Assembly: GCA_016715405.1 (NCBI GenBank) | Contig: JADKAE010000014.1 | Location: 62,001 to 126,000, forward strand | Source of the DNA: Saprospiraceae bacterium | GTDB taxonomy: Bacteria > Bacteroidota > Bacteroidia > Chitinophagales > Saprospiraceae | Reading direction: 5' to 3' | DNA: 64,000 bases | Part shown: positions 27,812-38,046 of the stretch, one piece after another | How the letters are laid out: each line of letters opens with the position of its first letter | Position numbering within the stretch: the first letter of the stretch is position 1 | The notes under the pieces: generated by a model | The model's database searches: none | Told to the model about the DNA's origin: nothing | What the model saw: only the letters and a program-made list of their open reading frames with translations | Position numbers and translations under genes: made by a program

Positions 27812-28846
27812 ATGAAACCAGTAAACGATCTATTGTTGCGGGTAGCCCGAGGAGAAGAGGTGGAGCGCCCGCCCGTATGGCTGATGCGGCAAGCCGGCCG
27901 GATATTGCCGCAATACCGCGCTATTCGCGAAAGCTTGTCCGATTTTAAAGTCCTGGTAGAAACGCCTGCACTGGCCGCCGAGGTCACCGTGCAACCCGTC
28001 GACGAGTTGGGGGTAGACGCGGCCATTTTGTTTTCAGACATCCTGGTCATCCCGCAGGCGATGGGATTGCCCTATGAGATGGCCGAAAAGCGGGGGCCCT
28101 GGTTTCCAGATACCATTCGCTCCGCATCCGATATTGCGGCATTGCTGGAGGGCGAAGAAGCGGCGGCGCGGCTGCCGTTTGTATACGAAGCGATCAGGCA
28201 AACCAACGCGGCACTGTCGGGTCGGGTTCCGCTCATCGGCTTTGCCGGCGCGCCCTGGACCCTTTTGGCCTACATGGTTGAGGGCCAGGGAAGTAAGACC
28301 TTTACGAAGGCCAAGCAAATGTTGTTTCCCGAGCCTGCATTGGCGCATCACTTGTTGGAGAAGATCACCTCATCGGTTATTGCTTATCTGAAGCTCAAAA
28401 TAGAAGCGGGCGTACACCTCGTGCAGCTCTTCGATTCCTGGGCCGGATTGCTGGGCCCCGAGGCATATCGGACGTTTGCGTTGCCCTATATCCGGCAGAT
28501 CTGCGAAGCCATCCCGGAGGTACCCGTAACCGTATTTGCCAAAGGCGCCTGGTTTGCGCTCGAGGATTTCGCCGCCTTGCCTTGCCAGGTCATCGGCCTT
28601 GACTGGACGATGGACCCCGCACAAAGCCGCAGCAGGGTAGGGGAGCGACCGGCCCTGCAGGGCAACCTCGACCCCTGTGTGTTGTTTTCTAATGAAGAGG
28701 AAATTGCTCGTCAAACCCGGCAAATGCTTGATGATTTCGGGCCCGGGCATATTGCCAATCTGGGCCATGGCGTATATCCCGACACGCCGCTTGAAAATGT
28801 GCGTTGTTTTGTGAATACGGTGAAAAATTACAGGTATGGCGGGTAG
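27812..28846 (+). CDS. hemE: Uroporphyrinogen decarboxylase
   Basis: HemE removes four carboxyl groups from uroporphyrinogen III to give coproporphyrinogen III in cytosolic heme synthesis. The 344-residue length is typical. The signature PVWLMRQAGR is at residues 21-30, including the conserved Arg26 and Arg30. The second signature GFAGAPWTLLAYMVEG lies near 147-162, and the substrate-binding DWTMDP segment and final NLGHGVYPDTP are present. The frame is intact. A 9-bp dyad sits just before its ATG. It is followed by accD with its own promoter box. Confidence 0.97.
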   Translation: MKPVNDLLLRVARGEEVERPPVWLMRQAGRILPQYRAIRESLSDFKVLVETPALAAEVTVQPVDELGVDAAILFSDILVIPQAMGLPYEMAEKRGPWFPDTIRSASDIAALLEGEEAAARLPFVYEAIRQTNAALSGRVPLIGFAGAPWTLLAYMVEGQGSKTFTKAKQMLFPEPALAHHLLEKITSSVIAYLKLKIEAGVHLVQLFDSWAGLLGPEAYRTFALPYIRQICEAIPEVPVTVFAKGAWFALEDFAALPCQVIGLDWTMDPAQSRSRVGERPALQGNLDPCVLFSNEEEIARQTRQMLDDFGPGHIANLGHGVYPDTPLENVRCFVNTVKNYRYGG

Positions 28847-28872
28847 GGGTGAAATATATGAATAGGTTCTAT

Positions 28873-28880
28873 TAACTTTG
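28873..28880 (+). promoter_or_regulatory. -7 promoter box TAACTTTG for accD
   Basis: Exact TAnnTTTG match 83 bases upstream of the accD start, implying a short leader. Confidence 0.5.
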
Positions 28881-28963
28881 TCGCCCATGGCGTAGTTCAC
28901 AAGACTGCCATGTTCTCACCCAATTTTTCCGGATGATCATATTTATTAGGAAAACATCGTGTT

Positions 28964-29808
28964 ATGGGATGGTTTAAACGACTTAAAGAAGGCATTCAAA
29001 CGGCTACGCGCAACAAAAAGAGGCGCCGGAGGGGCTGTGGTACAAGTGCAAAGAGTGTAAGGAAACCAGCACGATGAAAGAACTGCGCGAAAATTTTTAC
29101 AAGTGCCCGCATTGCGGTCACCACGTGCGCATCGGTTCTCACGACTATTTCGACCTCATTTTCGACGGCGACCAATACGAAGAATTGTTCACCGATCTGC
29201 GTTCCAAGGATATACTCGGGTTCAAAGATTTAAAGCCCTACCCTGAGCGCTTGCAGGAGGCCATGAAAAAATCGGGACTTACCGACGCAATTGCGGTGGC
29301 CAGGGGCAAAGTAAACAAGAAAAACCTGGTCATTGCCGCCATGGACTTCAATTTCATCGGCGGCTCTATGGGCTCGGTAGTGGGCCAGAAAATAGCGCTG
29401 GCCATCGATTATTGCCTGGATACCCGCAGCCCGCTGCTCATAATCTCCAAGACCGGCGGCGCCCGAATGATGGAATCGGCTTTTTCGCTGATGCAAATGG
29501 CTAAAACATCGGCCAAGCTCACACAATTGGCCAAGGCACGCATCCCTTATTTTTCGCTGCTCACCGACCCTACTACAGGCGGTGTGACGGCTTCCTTTGC
29601 CATGCTTGGTGATATCAATTTTTCCGAACCCGCGGCATTGATAGGTTTTGCCGGCCCGAGGGTAATTAAGGAAACGATCAAAAAGGATCTACCCGAAGGA
29701 TTTCAAACTTCCGAATTCCTGCTGGAACACGGCTTTCTCGATTTTATCACCGACCGCAAAGATTTGAGGGAAACGCTATCCGATTTGTTACAACTTTACG
29801 ATCTGTAA
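28964..29808 (+). CDS. accD: Acetyl-CoA carboxylase, carboxyltransferase beta subunit (one frame break)
   Basis: AccD with AccA transfers the carboxyl group from biotin to acetyl-CoA, the first step of fatty acid synthesis. The true start is ATG 28964 (MGWFKRLKEGIQTATRNKK). One A missing from the A5 run at 29015-29019 breaks the frame. Restoring it gives EAPEGLWYKCKECKETST and completes the zinc finger with the later FYKCPHCGHH. The rest, including GGSMGSVVGQK and KTGGARMMESAFSLMQM, is intact to residue ~281. As accD is essential, this break is almost certainly a sequence error. That makes it a useful control for the other breaks. Confidence 0.95.
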
Positions 29809-29822
29809 TTATAGCTCTTGGC

Positions 29823-29903
29823 AATTAGGGCTTAGGGCTCAGGGCTTAGGGCTTAGGGCTTAGCGGTCAGCAGCTAGGCCCTAAGCCCTAAGCCCTGACC
29901 GCT
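29823..29903. repeat. GGGCTTA/TAAGCCC tandem-word hairpin
   Basis: Left-arm words GGGCTTAGGGCTTAGCGGTCAG pair with right-arm CTAAGCCCTAAGCCCTGACCGC-type words. It lies between convergent accD and the exchanger gene, so it is a likely bidirectional terminator. Nearly the same words recur at 41885-41950. Confidence 0.7.
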
Positions 29904-29908
29904 AATAA

Positions 29909-30990
29909 CTAAATCTTCTCCCGTTTTCGAATCGTCCTTATCGTAACCACAACCCGAGCGAGTACTGTACTGGGAACTACAAACCACATCATCGTATGGC
30001 TGAAAAACGGCAGCGCATCGTGGTGGGAGGCCGACAGGATGAGGTATACGGTGTAGGCGATATAATAACCCAGAAAAACAAAACCTTCCCAGCAGGAAAT
30101 GATGTTGCCGGTAAAAATATGGGTAAACAAGCCAGGGCCACGGCTATCATGACCGGAATATCAAAACTAAGTGCAGATGTGGACACCGGAAGGCCGCCGT
30201 GTGATACGGTAGCAGTGAGACCTAATACGGCAAGAATATTAAATAAATTACTCCCAACAACATTACCCACCGCTATATCGCGTTCCCCTCTAATACTGGC
30301 AATCACGGAAGTAGCCACTTCGGGCATAGAGGTGCCGGCGGCTACGATGGTGAGCCCCACAATGAGGTCGCTCACGCCCAGTTTTTGCGCAATCTCCACA
30401 GCTCCGTTGACCAGCCATCTGGAGCCCAGCACCAATATCACCAATCCGACAATAACCAGAAGTGCGTTGATCAGATAACTTGTGGGCTTTTTTTCTATCA
30501 CCTCTCCAAATTCAGCTTTGTATTCGGCTTTTACGGTTTTATTCTTTTCTTTTCTACTTTGGCGAATAAGGAAAAAGGTATATCCGATAATGCCTGCAAA
30601 TAGCACAATACCTTCAATCTGGGATATAGAGCCGTTCCAGGCCATCATCATCATTAGCAGAGAACTGCCGATCATAATAGGTACATCGAGGCGGACAAGT
30701 TGTTGGGCTACTACCAAAGGTGTGATGATGCCCGATATGCCTAAAATAAACAGCACATTAAAAATATTGCTGCCCACCACGTTGCCCACTGCAATCTCGG
30801 AACTGCCATTGAGTGAAGACATGACACTCACGGCCATTTCGGGTGAACTGGTGCCAAAAGCTACTATGGTCAACCCGATGACAAGGGGAGAAATACCCAT
30901 GGCCGCAGCCAGTTTGGAAGCCCCTTTTACGAGCAATTCGGCGCCAATAACGAGCATGACGAGTCCGACAATAAGCATTAAAATGGGCAT
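29909..30990 (-). CDS. Na+/Ca2+ exchanger family (CaCA) antiporter (one frame break)
   Basis: About 360 residues with two homologous halves of membrane spans. The alpha-1 repeat has VAFGTSSPEMAVSV and GNVVGSNIFN. The alpha-2 repeat has VAAGTSMPEVATSV and GNVVGSNLFN; these Glu-bearing motifs form the ion path. This YrbG-type family exchanges Na+ or H+ for Ca2+ across the inner membrane. An indel near 30115 shifts the last two spans; the restored end reads EGFVFLGYYIAYTVYLIL to ...IRKREKI with its stop at 29909. Family assignment is secure. Confidence 0.9.
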
Positions 30991-31067
30991 ATAGCTTTAT
31001 TTTGGGTGAAAATCGCCCCAAAATAAAAGATTCAGCAGCAAGTAAAGGTATTTGTGTTAAAAAAATA

Positions 31068-32339
31068 TCAGGCGCATTGCCTGATCTGGCGCAAGAGTGC
31101 AGTGGTTTTTTCGCTGGGCGCTGCGCCCAGGCGTTGATGCAAAAGCGATTTGCATATCTCGAATTGTTGCAGAGCTTTGTCAAGCAATCCCATCGACGAG
31201 TAACAAAACATAAGCCGCCGGTGAGCGGCTTCGCTAAGCGGGTCTATGTCGAGTAGTCGTTGGGAGAGATTGACGGCAAGTTGGTATTGCGTTTGTTCCG
31301 AGTAGTGTTGGGCCAATTTATCGAGGGCAGGCAGGTATTGTTCGCGAAGCCTGTCGCATTCACGGGCGGCCCAGGAGTCTTCGCAAAAGGCCTCCAGAAA
31401 TGGTCCCTTGTAATAGGCAAATGCGCGATGAAAAGCATGCAGGGCTTCTTCGGGTTGGTTGTTTCTTTCTTTGAGGTAAGCTTCTTTCAGACTATTAGTA
31501 AAAGCTGCTGCATCGGAAGTGATAGTCAATCTTCTGTGAAAGCTATAGAGTTGGTCTTTGAAAACCAGGTTTTCACCGCCTATGCCTTGTGCGTCCAGCC
31601 ATTGGCGGATATGCCAGATGGCGTTATTGAGGGAATTGCGGGCAGAATCGCCGTCTACATCCGGCCAAAGCCAGTCGATAATCCTGTCGCGGTGCACAGC
31701 CCTTGGATGCTGGTAGAGCAGGTAGGCCAGTAGTGTTTTTTGCTTTCTCGTGAGTTCGCAAACGAGTGGTTGGCCTTTGTAATACAATAGAAATTCGCCA
31801 AAATATTGCACGCGCAGGGCATTTTCGGGCAGGGATACTTCATTTTTATCGTGCAACCAGGCGGGCATGATGCCCATTTGATAGCCCCCCAGCAACCAGT
31901 CGCAGAGCATCTCCGTGAGCGGTTTATTTTTTTTGGTCGAAACGGATTCGATTTCCCTAACCTTTTTATAAGCGTGCCGTTCCACACGTTGAAGCAGCAG
32001 GGTTTCATCGGCTGCAGGCCAAAACAAAAAATCAAAAAACTCGTATTGGAATGCATCGAGTACTTGTTCGCGGGTAGAAGAGGCTGCGATAAGTAATAGG
32101 GGAATATGTTGAATTTTGTGTAACTTGCAGTTGCGAACTTCTTGTAGTTTTACTAAACCCTCTTCTTGTTTTCCCGGATCGTGATTCACGATAATCATTG
32201 AAAACTCGCCCAAATAATCCAAATAGTCAGCCGGAAAGCTGAATGGCAAGTCGACGACTTCAAACTCTTCGCCGCAGATAGCGCTGAGTTTGCTTTTGGA
32301 AAGCAATGCGTTTCCAATGAGTAGTAGTTTGGGGGGCAT
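31068..32339 (-). CDS. BTAD/SARP-type transcriptional regulator with receiver-like N-terminus
   Basis: 423 residues, intact. Residues ~1-120 look like a receiver fold (LLLIGNALLSK, FSMIIVNHDPG, IPLLLIAASSTREQVLDAF) lacking a clear acidic pocket, so probably not phosphorylated. Residues ~175-260 form a winged helix of OmpR/SARP type (LRVQYFGEFLLYYKGQPL, then LTRKQKTLLAYLLYQHP, DRIIDWLWPD, NNAIWHIRQWLDAQG). The C-terminus is a bacterial transcriptional-activator domain of TPR-like helices (YLPALDKLAQHYSE, HRRLMFCYSSMGLLDKAL). It should be a DNA-binding activator; its targets are unknown. Confidence 0.85.
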   Translation of the reverse strand: MPPKLLLIGNALLSKSKLSAICGEEFEVVDLPFSFPADYLDYLGEFSMIIVNHDPGKQEEGLVKLQEVRNCKLHKIQHIPLLLIAASSTREQVLDAFQYEFFDFLFWPAADETLLLQRVERHAYKKVREIESVSTKKNKPLTEMLCDWLLGGYQMGIMPAWLHDKNEVSLPENALRVQYFGEFLLYYKGQPLVCELTRKQKTLLAYLLYQHPRAVHRDRIIDWLWPDVDGDSARNSLNNAIWHIRQWLDAQGIGGENLVFKDQLYSFHRRLTITSDAAAFTNSLKEAYLKERNNQPEEALHAFHRAFAYYKGPFLEAFCEDSWAARECDRLREQYLPALDKLAQHYSEQTQYQLAVNLSQRLLDIDPLSEAAHRRLMFCYSSMGLLDKALQQFEICKSLLHQRLGAAPSEKTTALLRQIRQCA

Positions 32340-32413
32340 GGTGTTCGCTTTTGGCTTTCTTAACTATATACTCATATGGGGTCTTTCATTACAAATCATA
32401 ATCGGTAAAAGCT

Positions 32414-32638
32414 ATGCAATTGCATTTTTCCTCAGGTAGTCCGGATTCACACGTTTGCGAAAGTCGCCGCGAAGGCGACTGGATCGTATTCACTTGCCCT
32501 CAGTGCGAGGAATTTGAACGCAGGATTAATTTTGAAACAGGAGAGCATCACACCACTCCCTCTGCAAATCCCTATATTTTGCATCAGGGGAGTTTTATGC
32601 CTGCCGGTTTCGAGGCAGATCACATAGGCGCGAATTGA
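32414..32638 (+). CDS. Small conserved protein with a Cys pair
   Basis: 74 residues from ATG 32414. The core FTCPQCEEFERRINFETGEH looks like one knuckle of a zinc ribbon followed by an acidic segment; His45-His46 follow. No second CxxC exists, so any zinc site would need His or a partner. The gene stands alone between BTAD (divergent) and a convergent hairpin. No known family is recognised, but codon use looks like a real gene. Confidence 0.55.
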   Translation: MQLHFSSGSPDSHVCESRREGDWIVFTCPQCEEFERRINFETGEHHTTPSANPYILHQGSFMPAGFEADHIGAN

Positions 32639-32649
32639 TTTTGGAATTC

Positions 32650-32755
32650 GAAAATAAATGTTGTCTTGAACAGGATTTAAGGATGAAAAGACGTACAGGA
32701 TATTGATTGTCAATCATGTGTATCCTTTAATCCCGTAATCCTGTTCAAGAACACG
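32650..32755. repeat. AACAGGAT hairpin between convergent genes
   Basis: Left words TCTTGAACAGGATTTAAGGAT pair with right words ATCCTTTAATCC and ATCCTGTTCAAGA. The outer 14 bases are near-perfect complements, giving a terminator-like fold between genes ending at 32638 and 32766. Confidence 0.65.
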
Positions 32756-32765
32756 CTGATCTTCA

Positions 32766-33716
32766 TCAAAACACCTGCATAAGACATTCGGCAGGCCATT
32801 GATCGGAATTGTAACGAGCAACGGCGTGAATGCGATACAATCCGCTCGAGAAATAAGTGGCCGGGAGGACGAACGAAAGTTGGCCTTGTCCGGATACGTT
32901 TACGGGCGACAGGGATAAAGCCATGTGTTGTTTGCCGCCGATAGCCTGTGCGGTCACTTCCAGTTCTATTTGGGTTACTTTGCGACTGCCGAGGGTGAGT
33001 TCCATGGCAAGTTCCACGAAGGCATTGGTTTGTGGAGCTGCGCCGGGTTGAATTTCCCAGGGGCGATTGATTATGCGAAGTGTTGCCGTTTGGGGTGCAT
33101 TAGGAGATGACGTGGGAGGCGTTAGTGGCAACCGCATTTGTATGAAGTTGCTGATAACCTCGGGATGCAGGCCTTGCAGGGCCATGCTATTGCCGCTTTG
33201 CAAGTGCTCGATCCGTCCTTTGAGGGTTTTTCCTTTATCTGCGTTATAGTATTCGATGCGGAAAGTGTATTTGGCTGCGCCGTCAACTGATGGTGCAAGG
33301 TCGGCGCCGCGCCCCTTGGCGGTTGTTTCCTGTGGTATTTCAGCAATGGGTTGTTCCGGATTGGGCTACCTGTTGGAGGTAACCAACGGCCATCAACATC
33401 TTATCTGCGTCGTCGTAAGTAATGCTCCGGCCAATTTCCTGATGGTTGCCGGCGTGCAGTGTAAAATAAAAAGCGCCGGCTTCTTCATTGGTTTTAAATT
33501 GTTTGGGTTTTGACGCATTGCGAATGACGGCATTCAAGCCGGCGGAGGCATTGTCTTTGGCATTATAGGCCTGGCTGAAAAAGATGGGCCTGCCATGCAC
33601 ATCGCCGCAGCAAAAATAGTACAACCCGCTTGCCTTATCTTCAAAAGTTGAAAGCCCGGCAGGGCGTGTGGAGGCGCCAGTGCCGGATTCTGACGGCTTT
33701 TGTTGGCTGATTTCAT
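32766..33716 (-). CDS. YegP/DUF1508-repeat protein with C-terminal beta domain (frame breaks)
   Basis: About 315 residues after two to three indels are repaired (near 33640 and 33350). The N-terminal half carries two DUF1508/YegP-like repeats: YYFCCGDVHGRPIFFSQAY...GLNAVIRNA and FYFTLHAGNHQEIGRSITY. A linker (KYTFRIEYYNADKGKTLKGR) leads to a C-terminal beta-sandwich with VELAMELTLGSRKVTQIELE and YFSSGLYRIHAVARY. The latter resembles the single domain of the next protein on this strand. DUF1508 proteins are small, often multimeric, of unclear function; here the fusion suggests a larger structural assembly. Confidence 0.62.
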
Positions 33717-33760
33717 GGCTCAGGCGGTTTTTTGTGGGAATGGATGGATTTACGGAGATG

Positions 33761-33838
33761 GTTTATAGGTTTATGGGTTTATAGGTTTATTTCTTTACCA
33801 TAAACCCATAAACTTATAAACCCATAAACTGATAAACC
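33761..33838. repeat. GGTTTAT/ATAAACC tandem-word hairpin
   Basis: Left arm GGTTTATAGGTTTATGGG-type words (33761-33790) and right arm CATAAACCCATAAAC-type words (33800-33838) pair. It lies downstream of the gene ending at 33852 and upstream of the start at 33716 on the same strand. Confidence 0.65.
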
Positions 33839-33851
33839 TCATCTAAAGCAC

Positions 33852-34322
33852 TTACGCGGCCTGATAGAATTGGATCAAGCCGAGGTCTGCGAAAGCGACA
33901 ACAGGTGCTTTGGCGCCGCCGGGGCCTTCCAGGTTGATGATAGCCAACAGGCGGTAAACGCCTTCTTCCACTTCATTAGCGGGGATGTTGACCTTCACGG
34001 AGTAGTCGTTGGCCAGTGCGGGAACGAACGGTGTAGCGGCTTTAAAGTCTTGTGCGAATTCGCCGCCGCCCATTTTTTCGAGGATTACTTTGCATTTCCA
34101 GGTGCCGCTCATCAACAGGGCCAAGCCGCCTTGAACCCTCCATTTCAGGGTTACGATAGAGGATTGGTCAGTTTGGATGAAACGGTTGGTCACGGTGGGG
34201 TCAAACGGACCCGGTGCGGGGAATGTACCTCCGGTGTCAGCGCCTTCCGTCATAATGGCGAAAGAGCCGTTTTGGATGGAAAAGTTGCCAGCTACATTGG
34301 TTTCAAAATGCAGATCTGCCAT
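33852..34322 (-). CDS. Hypothetical beta-rich protein related to its neighbour's C-terminal domain
   Basis: 156 residues, no signal peptide, very regular beta composition: FETNVAGNFSIQNGSFAIM, VTLKWRVQGGLALLMSGTW, DYSVKVNIPANEVEEGVYRL, VVAFADLGLIQFYQ. The EVEEGVYRLLAIINL stretch aligns with SSGLYRIHAVARY in the adjacent DUF1508 protein, suggesting gene duplication followed by fusion or loss. Cytosolic by default. No named family is recognised. Confidence 0.55.
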   Translation of the reverse strand: MADLHFETNVAGNFSIQNGSFAIMTEGADTGGTFPAPGPFDPTVTNRFIQTDQSSIVTLKWRVQGGLALLMSGTWKCKVILEKMGGGEFAQDFKAATPFVPALANDYSVKVNIPANEVEEGVYRLLAIINLEGPGGAKAPVVAFADLGLIQFYQAA

Positions 34323-34494
34323 GGTTCTTTAGGTTTGTGCAATTTGGGCAAAGACAGGTTCACGGCGCCCGTAGGCTGTACTTTACTTGCGTTGCGGTGA
34401 ATTTGGTTTTTTATAAAAAATGTTCATTTCGTGAACCATGGACAAAAGTATTCCCGCCGGCTTAATGCCCGGTTAATTTGCACTTAATTGTTAA

Positions 34495-35037
34495 TTAATT
34501 AACTTTCCGTCCCTCCGCTGTGCGCGAATTTACGGCAGATTTATTGATCTTCCTGAGGTCGACCAACAAGCTGGCATAAGCGCTTTCGGTGTCTACGCGG
34601 TATTTCTTGCCTTCATAGGTCACCTGTCCATCGCGGCGGTTCCATTCGGATGCCAGCAATACATATCGGTTGCCGGCTTTTGGGCTGGGGCCGAAGACAA
34701 GGTACCGGTCTTCGCCGCCGGTTTCAAAACTCACGGCAAAACGATCAGATTTTGGACTAAACAAAAACACGCCCGGTGTGCCTTTGCGGATCACAATTTC
34801 TTCTACCTGTCTGCCATCGATAATCTTGATCTGGCCGCGTATAATTTCCGAAGTACCGCTATTGATCTCCCTGCGCATCACGATGTCGTTTGACAAATAA
34901 AATTGCACGCGCTTGAGCTCTTCATCGGTCCAGCGGTTTTGTTCATAAACTTGCTGGGTAAACGGGCGGAGGGTTGGGCCACAGGCGCTGAGCACCCCCA
35001 GCAACAATAATAAACCTCCAGTGATAATGCGGTTCAT
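34495..35037 (-). CDS. Conserved lipoprotein
   Basis: 180 residues. Signal sequence MNRIITGGLLLLLGVLSAC with lipobox LSAC. The body has TDEELKRVQFYLSNDIVM, EEIVIRKGTPGVFLF and RYLVFGPSPKAGNRYVLL. The pattern is a small beta barrel or sandwich widely seen in Bacteroidota lipoproteins, function unknown. It is divergent from the gene at 35178, with a promoter box for that gene between them. The frame is intact. Confidence 0.7.
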   Translation of the reverse strand: MNRIITGGLLLLLGVLSACGPTLRPFTQQVYEQNRWTDEELKRVQFYLSNDIVMRREINSGTSEIIRGQIKIIDGRQVEEIVIRKGTPGVFLFSPKSDRFAVSFETGGEDRYLVFGPSPKAGNRYVLLASEWNRRDGQVTYEGKKYRVDTESAYASLLVDLRKINKSAVNSRTAEGRKVN

Positions 35038-35148
35038 GTGTATTGTGTTTTTATATCTACGAAATTAAGGCCTGTAGGTATAGCATGGATATACATTAAG
35101 AATAATTAACCCCGGCTTAACGCATTTTAACGGCTTCCAAAAGTTTTT

Positions 35149-35156
35149 TACCTTTG
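35149..35156 (+). promoter_or_regulatory. -7 promoter box TACCTTTG
   Basis: Exact TAnnTTTG match 21 bases before ATG 35178, implying a very short leader for that gene. It favours ATG 35178 over the TTG at 35154, which would lie inside the box. Confidence 0.6.
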
Positions 35157-35177
35157 GTGCGGTTATCAACTGATTAT

Positions 35178-35669
35178 ATGGAAGCGCTACAAACGCAATG
35201 GGATATTTGGTGGCCCCGCATCCAGGCATGGGTGGAAGACTTAACCCTCGCAGAATGGGGAATTGGAGGCGGTGTGGTCTTGGTTTTGATACTGCTGTGG
35301 ATTTGGCGCGGTTCGAGCCGATCGCGAAACAAGCAATTCGCCCCACAGCTAACATTACATACTTTTCAGATTGCACCCCTCGGCCGCGATGCTTTTTTCA
35401 AGATTCGCAACAACGGCGAAATGGCTACCCTAACGACTATGTTGATCAAAGGCCGCAACGACTTGCTGATCAAAAGCGACTATGCCGGCCATCAGATCGA
35501 TAAAGACAAAGTTTACGGCATTTTGCTCGAAACCACTTCTACTGCGCGCATCCAAAACGATTTCAGCATCGAGCTGATGTTTATCGACCAACAACGCAAT
35601 GTATACCGCCAGATTTTTGATATGCGCCAACAGGCCGCGCTGCCGCCGAAGTTGGTGAGAACCGCGTAG
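35178..35669 (+). CDS. Single-span membrane protein of unknown function
   Basis: 163 residues from ATG 35178 (MEALQTQWDIWWPRIQAW). A membrane span at ~30-46 (IGGGVVLVLILLWIWRG) is followed by a basic SRSRNK stop-transfer and a soluble domain (PQLTLHTFQIAPLGRDAFFKIRNNGEMATLTTMLIKGRND). The soluble part is probably cytosolic by the positive-inside rule. No family is recognised. Its last bases form the left arm of a terminator hairpin. Confidence 0.65.
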   Translation: MEALQTQWDIWWPRIQAWVEDLTLAEWGIGGGVVLVLILLWIWRGSSRSRNKQFAPQLTLHTFQIAPLGRDAFFKIRNNGEMATLTTMLIKGRNDLLIKSDYAGHQIDKDKVYGILLETTSTARIQNDFSIELMFIDQQRNVYRQIFDMRQQAALPPKLVRTA

Positions 35670-35694
35670 AGACGCAAGATTTTGCGTCTCTACG
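35665..35694. terminator. Bidirectional hairpin between convergent genes
   Basis: A perfect 13-bp stem CGTAGAGACGCAA/TTGCGTCTCTACG with a 4-base loop overlaps both convergent gene ends (35669 and 35690). Confidence 0.8.
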
Positions 35695-37937
35695 GAATCG
35701 GTGTCATTCGGAAATCGATGGTGGCCAGCCCACCCGCGTCAAAATGAAATATCTCGAATTTGTGTTCACCGGCATGAAGATCAACGATGACCTCGTCTAC
35801 TGCGGGTTCGTGTATATCCCAATGGTCAATAAGCAGGTTTCCATCCATGTATAATTTCAGGCCGTCGTCGCTTGTCACGGTGAGCCGGTATTTTCCTGCG
35901 GGCGCCGACACAGTAGCGTTTGCAAAGGTGGCGAACTTGTCGGCGGGCACTTTTTCGTGGGGGGCGCCCCACCAGCGCCATGTCAGTTGCGGCGTGGATT
36001 GCGCGTGTAGGGGTATTTGCTTGCGCAGTGCGGCAAAAGCCTCAAAATTGGTTAGTGGGTCGCTGGATTCGTCGTATGCTACCCATTTTACCTGCCAGTT
36101 GAAGGGCTGGTCGAAGTATTGGAAGCTAAATAGATAAGGGTTTCCGCTTTGATGGAAATACCCCCATTGGTCGACAAAGGTCTTACCTTTAAATTCCATT
36201 TCCAGGACAACCAAATGGGAACCTGCTTTGCGTCGAAGGCTAATAGTAGCAGGCATACTTCCGCTGCTCTCGCTGGTTTCTTCCAGCCCATCGTATTTAA
36301 TTATCCTCCACTCTCCTTTGGGACCCATTATATCAAAAGTGAAAAGGTCGTCTTTTAATTCGCGCAACCAGATGGCGGGGTATTCGAAATTATAAGGGCC
36401 CCATTCGTTGACCAGCATATACCGGCGGCCGCGCGGATGGTCTTTTGGCAAAGAAGCGTCAAGGCCATCAGGTAGTGGCGCGGGGATTTTCTTCTGCACC
36501 CAGTCGGGCAATTGCAGCACTTGCTCAAATACAGTGGTATCTGTTATTGTAGCTTCTTGAATTAGCCTGTTTTTTTCGCGATCGGGGATAGCTGAGGTGA
36601 GTTGTTCCGGCACATAGACATTATTTTTTACCAAAAACCGGTTTTCGTTGGGTTGTTCTTCCTGGAGTAATTGCTGGAAGTGGTAAAACTCGTTGTTGTC
36701 GTTGATGATCACTTTGCGGGTGCCTGCGATTTTGAGAGGTGTTTTAACCGATACAAAGGCGTTGCGCCACAGGTTGTAATCGCGGCTCATCACATCGCGG
36801 TTTTGGGCGTAACCCCAGTCGGTGGGTTGTTCTTTGCGCTGCCATAGCCATACGCCGGTTTGGTTGTCGGCAAAATAGTTATTTGCGATAGTATTATTCT
36901 GGCCGTGTTCGATAGCAATGCCGTGTTGGCAGTTGGTGATGCGATTGCCTGCAATGAGCGTCTGGTAGCTATAGCCGCCCCATACGCCGTAGGTACATTC
37001 GTCGAGGCGGTTGCCGATGATTTGGTTGGAGCTAAAAGTGACTTCCACTCCATTGGTGGGGGAGTGCGAGAAGTCGTTGGCGTACAGCATATTATTATTG
37101 CAGCCGCCTTCGCCCGTATCCATTGTGCTTTGGCCTGCCCAGAGGAAAAAGCCGTCGCCGGAGTGTGTGGCAGAGTTGTAGGCGAACACATTGTCGTTGC
37201 TCTGCTCGTAGCACAAAATGGCGGCAGAATCTTGCCCGCGGCTGTAAAAACCGTGGCTATACCCCGCACATTCCAGTCGAGGCGGTTGTGCATAACTTTA
37301 TTGCGGCTACTGCGATACAGGCCGATACCGATGCCGGAATTGAATCGAATGTCGTTATTGTAAAACAAGCCGTCGTTGCAGCGCGTAAGCATGATGCCGT
37401 TTTGGCCCTGGTTGATGCGTACGTTGTGAATATTGGCTTTGTTGCAATCTTTGAGGTAGATGGCGGCGCCGTAGCGCAGCCACTCGTCTTTTTCGTTTTG
37501 GTGGTAGCTCAGCCAGTCGGAGAGATCTTCGCGTTCGCGCATGCTGTAGAGGCGTTGGCGGTAATTGTAGCTCAGGTCGCTGTTTTCAATAACGAGACCT
37601 TCCACGTTTTCCGCCATAAGGGCTACGCGGTAGCTTCTGGCGTAGAGATTTTTGATAGTAACATTTTTGCTGTCTTTAATCAGGATGGCAAGCCCGTTGT
37701 AGCGATCGGGGGATACTTGTTCGGTATTCCCGTCGAGCACGGCGCCGTCAAAATCTACCACGATATTTTCGCCTTGTATCGTCACTACCGGTTTATCTAA
37801 GGCGGGTAAGTAGTAATAATTGGCTTGAAAGGTAGTAGAGGCATTGATGACCATGCCTTGTTGTATTTTTACTTTTGAGAAAATGCATAGTTTGAAAACA
37901 GGAATAGGATAGCGACAACAAGAATCCGTACAAACAT
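35690..37937 (-). CDS. Secreted right-handed beta-helix protein with PA14 domain (frame breaks)
   Basis: About 745 residues. The start at 37937 gives a clear signal peptide (MFVRILVVAILFLFSNYAFS). One A missing near 37875 separates it from VKIQQGMVINAST. A second indel near 37230 splits the helix. The middle is a parallel beta-helix with repeated N-x-I/V-x-N turns (NVTIKNLYARSY, NVEGLVIENSDLSYN, TIANNYFADNQTGVWLW). The C-terminus is a PA14-like domain (YRLTVTSDDGLKLYMDGNLLIDHW, HKFEIFHFD). Such proteins bind or cleave polysaccharides outside the cell; I see no clear lyase site. No T9SS sorting domain is evident. Confidence 0.82.
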
Positions 37938-38018
37938 ACTGAGGGATTAAATGATTAGTTAAAATTCAAAGATCGGTCAAACCAATCTACATTGCATAAC
38001 GTCTAATAGATAAAAAAC

Positions 38019-38026
38019 TATATTTG
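38019..38026 (+). promoter_or_regulatory. -7 promoter box TATATTTG
   Basis: Exact TAnnTTTG match 20 bases before ATG 38047; a TTG lies about 24 bases upstream of it. Confidence 0.55.
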
Positions 38027-38046
38027 CACACAAACCACAGCTGATT

